Source of the DNA: Thermoguttaceae bacterium
Lineage (GTDB): Bacteria; Planctomycetota; Planctomycetia; Pirellulales; Thermoguttaceae
Direction of reading: 5' to 3'
DNA: 10,583 bases
Assembly: GCA_024653385.1 (NCBI GenBank)
Contig: JANLFZ010000025.1
Coordinates: 13,595-24,177 of the forward strand
Within the stretch, counting starts at the first letter, position 1, and the number at the start of each line of letters is the position of its first letter. The notes beneath the pieces are model-generated. The model was given only the letters and a program-made list of their open reading frames with translations, was not told the DNA's origin and made no database searches. Position numbers and translations under genes: made by a program. Below are positions 7,696 through 10,583 of the stretch, piece after piece.

Positions 7696-7811
7696 TGGTG
7701 GACTTGCCCTCCGTCCTTCATTCCGCAATTTTGCGTGACAAACCGAGCTTCCGAGGAAAGACTAGGCCACAGGCGGGTGGGCGACGCGGCGTTACCATGC
7801 CACGCGGGTGG

Positions 7812-7840
7812 CCAATTTGGGGGGAAAGGAGCTGACTCCT
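7812..7840. repeat. Extragenic repeat, copy 1
   Basis: Begins CCAATTTGGGGGGAA and continues into AGGAG-CTGA-CTCCT, a 5-base-pair stem with a 4-base loop. A closely similar sequence occurs upstream of yidC at 10432-10459, with two single-base length differences and a few substitutions. Two related copies in non-coding DNA on either side of one gene suggest a dispersed REP-like element. Only two copies can be seen here, so the family is inferred. Confidence 0.5.
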
Positions 7841-7850
7841 CGGACCAAGG

Positions 7851-7897
7851 GCCAGGCACGGCTCCCCGGACGGAGGCGGCGTGTGCCAGGCTTTTTT
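7851..7897 (+). terminator. Imperfect hairpin followed by T6 on the plus strand
   Basis: GCCAGGCAC (7851-7859) pairs with GTGCCAGGC (7883-7891) in 8 of 9 positions and is followed directly by TTTTTT (7892-7897). On the plus strand this looks like an intrinsic terminator. However, no plus-strand gene precedes it, so it may instead be part of a palindromic repeat or block antisense transcription from the operon. Confidence 0.35.
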
Positions 7898-8026
7898 CCG
7901 GATATGAAGACGCGAGGTGTCCCCGCAGGGTAGTAGTGTGGCACGCGCACCGGTCGGATGCGCGCGGCATGACCGTTACTTCGCGGCTCGTAGACGCCAC
8001 CGCGACCGGCGCGATCCCTCGATTGG

Positions 8027-10375
8027 CTACCGGCGTCGGCGCGAACGGCGACGCTTCAGTTCCTTCCTGGCGGAGTCGCCGTCGGGATTCAGGGAAAGCC
8101 GCGGGATGATGCGGTTGTCGCGCGGCTTGTCGGCAGGGGGCGAACCTTCGGCGTGGGCGGCCGTCTTGGGCAGGTACTTGCGTTCGGCGATGCTCCAGAG
8201 GCTCGACGCAATGAAGTACAGGCACAGCCCGCTGGCCACCTTGTAGAACAGCACGCCCATGAAGATCATCATGTACTGCATAATCTTCATATTCAGCGCG
8301 GCCTGTTCATCGGCCGGCGGCGGCATGAACTTCTTCTGCTGCCACAAGAACAACACGATCGTGATGATCGGTAGGATGTTGAAGTACGGCCCCAGGCCGA
8401 AGAAACCGATCCCTCGGGTGATGAAGCCCGGCATGAAGCCGCTCCAGTCGAGGAGCATATCGGGGGCGGCGAGGTTCGAGGCCCAGCGGATGCTCTCGCT
8501 TAGCAGCGCCGCGCCGCGCAGCTCGACATCGACCATCAGCGCCCGGTACAAGCCCACGAAAATTGGCAACTGAAGGAAGACGATCAGGCACCCGCCCCAG
8601 GGGTTGTAGTTGTACTTGGCGAACAGCTCGCGCTGCGCGCGGCCCATGGCCTGGAGGTCGTTCTTGTACTTCTCCTTCAGCCGCTTCAGCTCGGGCTGGA
8701 TCTCCTGCATCTTCTGGGCGCCGATGGCCTGCTTCTTGCTCAGCGGGAACATGCACCCCCGCACGACCACCGTGAGCATGATGATCGCCAGTCCGTAGTT
8801 GAAGACCAGGTAATCGTGGAAGAAGTGAAGCAGCCACAGCATCGGCTTGGCCGACCACCAGAAATAGCCGTAGTAGAGAATTCCCTTTAAGCCATACGCA
8901 TCGAGCAGATCGGGCTTCTTCGGGCCGGCGAACACCTGAAAGCTGTCCACCCAACTCGCCTGGGGCTTGACCTCCCGCACGACGCTAGCGAGCCGAAAAC
9001 TCGTGTTGGTCTTCGTCGGCACGTCCTTTGGGGGCTCACCCACGGCCAGCGGCTGCCACTCGGCGAACCGGCATTGCCCCGCGGCCTGGCGCTGGGGAAT
9101 CATCACGGCCGAGAAGTACTGGGCGTCGACGCCCACGAACGCCAAGTCCCCCTTCTGGGCGTCGGTCAGGATCGGTTTGCGCCATTCGCCTTGGGCGATT
9201 TCCACGGCGGAGTAGACGTTCGGCTCGGGCGGACCGAACGAAGCGATCACGTCGCGCAGGCCCACGCCCTTGAACCAGTAGTGGCTCACCTTCGAGGCGT
9301 ACCACCACCCCTCGGTGGGCAAGCCCGTGGGGCCATCGAGCTGATACGCCACCTTGCGGACCTCGCCGCCGGTGTTGCGGATGGCGACCTCGAAGGTCAA
9401 GTGGTAGGCAGGACAGTTGGGATCGGCCCGGTCTTGCTCGGGCACCTTGGCCAGCCGGAACACCTTGTCGATTTCGAGGCCCCACCTCGGCAGCCGGCGG
9501 CGGAGCGTGACCTGTTCCTCGTCGTGAGAAACAACCTTCCAATTGCCCGAACGCAGGTCGAGCCCTTCGAGTTCCTGGTTCAGCGCGGGCGGTCGAGGCT
9601 GTTTCTGGTTGGGGTCCAGCGGCGGGGCCTCGAGTTTCAGATCGTCGATTTGCCGCAACGTGAGCAAGAACGACAAGGGGTCGCCCGATTCCGGACGAAT
9701 CACCTCGAGCGGCCGGCGGCCAAGCGTTGCGGCCACGGGCTCGGGCTTGCCTTCCAAGGTCAAAGCCACGGTCTGTCCGGGCCGGGTCTTGGCCAAGGCG
9801 TCCTGGAGGGTCTCCCAGCTCGTGACTTCTACGCCGTCCACCGCCGTAATAACATCGCCGGGTCGCAGTCCGGCGGCCGCGGCAGGCGTGCCAGGGCCGA
9901 CGACCTGCACCGGACAACCCGTGCCGCGGACACTCTTATCGACGACGAGCTGGCCCAGGTAGCCAGTGCGGTCTTCCACATCGCGGAAACGCTCGTCGTT
10001 GAGTTCGACCCGGGCAACCGCCGCGCCCCGGGCGGTGACCGTCACCAGCATGCGGTACGGGCTGGTCGAATCCAACGAACCCAGCGTGACATAGGCGTCG
10101 GGGTGCTTGGGTTCTTCGACGACCGGGGGCTTCTCGGCCGGTTTCGGGGCCTCGGCCGGCTTTTCGGTCGCGCCAGGGGGGGCCTTGGCGGGCTTGTTGG
10201 CATCGTCCTTGGCACCCTCGACGCCCTGGGCCACCTGGGCCGGCGCCTCGGCCGGCGGCTGTCGCTTGGGGGCGTTGCGGGCCATCCAGAACGAGTGCCC
10301 GACAAGAACGGCGATCGACAGGAGAATGAAGAGGAAATACCGCCCCCACATCCCCTGCATCGAGTTCTGCTCCAT
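8027..10375 (-). CDS. yidC: Membrane protein insertase YidC with a PDZ-like domain in the periplasmic region
   Basis: A 782-residue YidC/Oxa1 insertase, longer than the roughly 550 residues of E. coli YidC. Residues 12-30 are the first membrane segment. Residues 36-90 are an Ala/Pro/Lys-rich linker. Residues 95-480 are the periplasmic domain, interrupted at about 136-225 by a PDZ-like module (GYLGQLVV loop, PAAAAGLRPGDVITAVDGVEV at 164-184, WETLQDAL). The C-terminal Oxa1 core has membrane segments near 525-545, 592-613, 661-680 and 698-728. It includes R539 in VVVRGCMFPLSKKQ, the conserved groove arginine, and the cytoplasmic hairpin KMQEIQPELKRLKEKY (555-570). The tail ends in a very basic run (RRRSRRRR), a feature seen in YidC proteins that bind ribosomes. 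It inserts inner-membrane proteins alone or with Sec. Start: ATG with GAGGTG eight bases upstream. Monocistronic as far as can be seen; the usual rnpA neighbour is absent. Confidence 0.96.
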   Translation of the reverse strand: MEQNSMQGMWGRYFLFILLSIAVLVGHSFWMARNAPKRQPPAEAPAQVAQGVEGAKDDANKPAKAPPGATEKPAEAPKPAEKPPVVEEPKHPDAYVTLGSLDSTSPYRMLVTVTARGAAVARVELNDERFRDVEDRTGYLGQLVVDKSVRGTGCPVQVVGPGTPAAAAGLRPGDVITAVDGVEVTSWETLQDALAKTRPGQTVALTLEGKPEPVAATLGRRPLEVIRPESGDPLSFLLTLRQIDDLKLEAPPLDPNQKQPRPPALNQELEGLDLRSGNWKVVSHDEEQVTLRRRLPRWGLEIDKVFRLAKVPEQDRADPNCPAYHLTFEVAIRNTGGEVRKVAYQLDGPTGLPTEGWWYASKVSHYWFKGVGLRDVIASFGPPEPNVYSAVEIAQGEWRKPILTDAQKGDLAFVGVDAQYFSAVMIPQRQAAGQCRFAEWQPLAVGEPPKDVPTKTNTSFRLASVVREVKPQASWVDSFQVFAGPKKPDLLDAYGLKGILYYGYFWWSAKPMLWLLHFFHDYLVFNYGLAIIMLTVVVRGCMFPLSKKQAIGAQKMQEIQPELKRLKEKYKNDLQAMGRAQRELFAKYNYNPWGGCLIVFLQLPIFVGLYRALMVDVELRGAALLSESIRWASNLAAPDMLLDWSGFMPGFITRGIGFFGLGPYFNILPIITIVLFLWQQKKFMPPPADEQAALNMKIMQYMMIFMGVLFYKVASGLCLYFIASSLWSIAERKYLPKTAAHAEGSPPADKPRDNRIIPRLSLNPDGDSARKELKRRRSRRRR

Positions 10376-10431
10376 GACGCGAACACCTCACAACGGCGTA
10401 AGACCCCGGCCGAATACGACGCCATCCCGCC

Positions 10432-10459
10432 CCAATTGGGGGGAATAGTAGCCGGCTCC
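10432..10459. repeat. Extragenic repeat, copy 2
   Basis: CCAATTGGGGGGAA followed by TAGTAGCCGGCTCC, related to the sequence at 7812-7840. It overlaps a perfect palindrome, CCCCAATTGGGG (10430-10441). Confidence 0.5.
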
Positions 10460-10478
10460 GTCAAATGTACCTCTTGTC

Positions 10479-10499
10479 ATTCTCCCGGTTGGGGAGAAT
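10479..10499. other. Perfect 8-base-pair hairpin upstream of yidC
   Basis: ATTCTCCC (10479-10486), a 5-base loop and GGGAGAAT (10492-10499). It sits about 100 bases upstream of the yidC start. No T-tract follows on either strand, so it is not a standard terminator; it could be a protein-binding site or an element in the yidC leader. Confidence 0.5.
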
Positions 10500-10583
10500 C
10501 TTGCAAGGCCAGAAGCCTGGGCGGTGCAAGAGATTCGCAAGGGGGTAGCAGGGGGGGATGAAGGACAAACGATGAGGGATCAA

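Larger units (their letters stand above)
7696..8026. other. Intergenic region between yidC and the signalling operon
   Basis: 331 bases with no gene I can support on either strand. It must contain the operon promoter unless transcription reads through from yidC, but I see no convincing -35/-10 pair. It holds several palindromic blocks: GCCAC-loop-GTGGC at 7799-7812, the repeat at 7812-7840, and an imperfect inverted repeat followed by six T residues at 7851-7897. No minus-strand rho-independent terminator for yidC is visible. Confidence 0.6.
10376..10583. other. Non-coding region upstream of yidC
   Basis: 208 bases up to the window edge. It carries the GAGGTG ribosome binding site (10384-10389), a copy of the short repeat (10432-10459), a perfect hairpin (10479-10499) and further small palindromes around 10500-10525. 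The yidC promoter should lie here, but no clear -35/-10 pair is visible. Confidence 0.6.

Noticed and set aside
7696..7728. Upstream TTG start for the first HDOD gene
   Set aside because: It adds 11 residues without domain content, and the GGAGGG lies between it and the ATG, which fits the ATG better.
7720..7745. Sigma-54-like promoter (TTGTCACG...TTGC) upstream of the operon
   Set aside because: The -24 GG is GT and the spacing to TTGC is one base too long, so it does not meet the consensus.
7692..8225. Possible small genes in the gap downstream of yidC (minus 7692-8225, plus 7606-8109)
   Set aside because: Both overlap clear genes, have no recognisable motifs and the region is made of palindromic repeats.
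10440..10475. A -35-like TTGACG upstream of yidC on the minus strand
   Set aside because: No acceptable -10 element lies 16-18 bases downstream.

Overview
The window is GC-rich (roughly two thirds G+C by eye) and every convincing gene lies on the minus strand. The best guess for the source is a planctomycete, perhaps Pirellulales-like. That rests on the YidC architecture (a PDZ-like domain inside the periplasmic domain), the density of PAS/GAF/HD-type signalling genes and the style of the extragenic palindromes. It is inference, because no rRNA or other marker gene is present.

Read in the direction of transcription (high to low coordinates): positions 10376-10583 are non-coding upstream sequence with a perfect hairpin and one copy of a short repeat. 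yidC occupies 8027-10375. A 331-base gap (7696-8026) holds a related copy of that repeat and other palindromes, but no gene I can support. Then comes a tightly packed six-gene signalling operon from 7695 to the window edge. Its genes are: (1) a stand-alone HDOD protein; (2) a PAS sensor with a histidine-kinase ATPase domain; (3) a receiver + HD-GYP regulator, predicted c-di-GMP phosphodiesterase; (4) a receiver + HDOD regulator; (5) a receiver + degenerate HD-GYP regulator with a proline-rich tail; (6) a GAF-GAF-PAS sensor cut off by the window edge.

Genes 2-3, 3-4 and 4-5 overlap by 4 bases (ATGA). The other two junctions have gaps of 10 and 13 bases, so the set is almost certainly co-transcribed and partly translationally coupled. 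The three receiver proteins lack DNA-binding domains. Their outputs are an intact HD-GYP, an HDOD and a catalytically dead HD-GYP, which suggests a phosphorelay that controls c-di-GMP turnover and protein-protein signalling rather than transcription. No GGDEF cyclase is present in the window.

The most striking detail is in the PAS-kinase gene. Around residue 320 the sequence runs from the helix that normally leads into the H-box (RRAQKL) straight into what normally follows it (NTPTQFIGDN). About 14 residues that would carry the phospho-accepting histidine appear to be missing in frame, while the ATP-binding motifs remain intact. The truncated downstream sensor could supply a working H-box, but that part lies outside the window.
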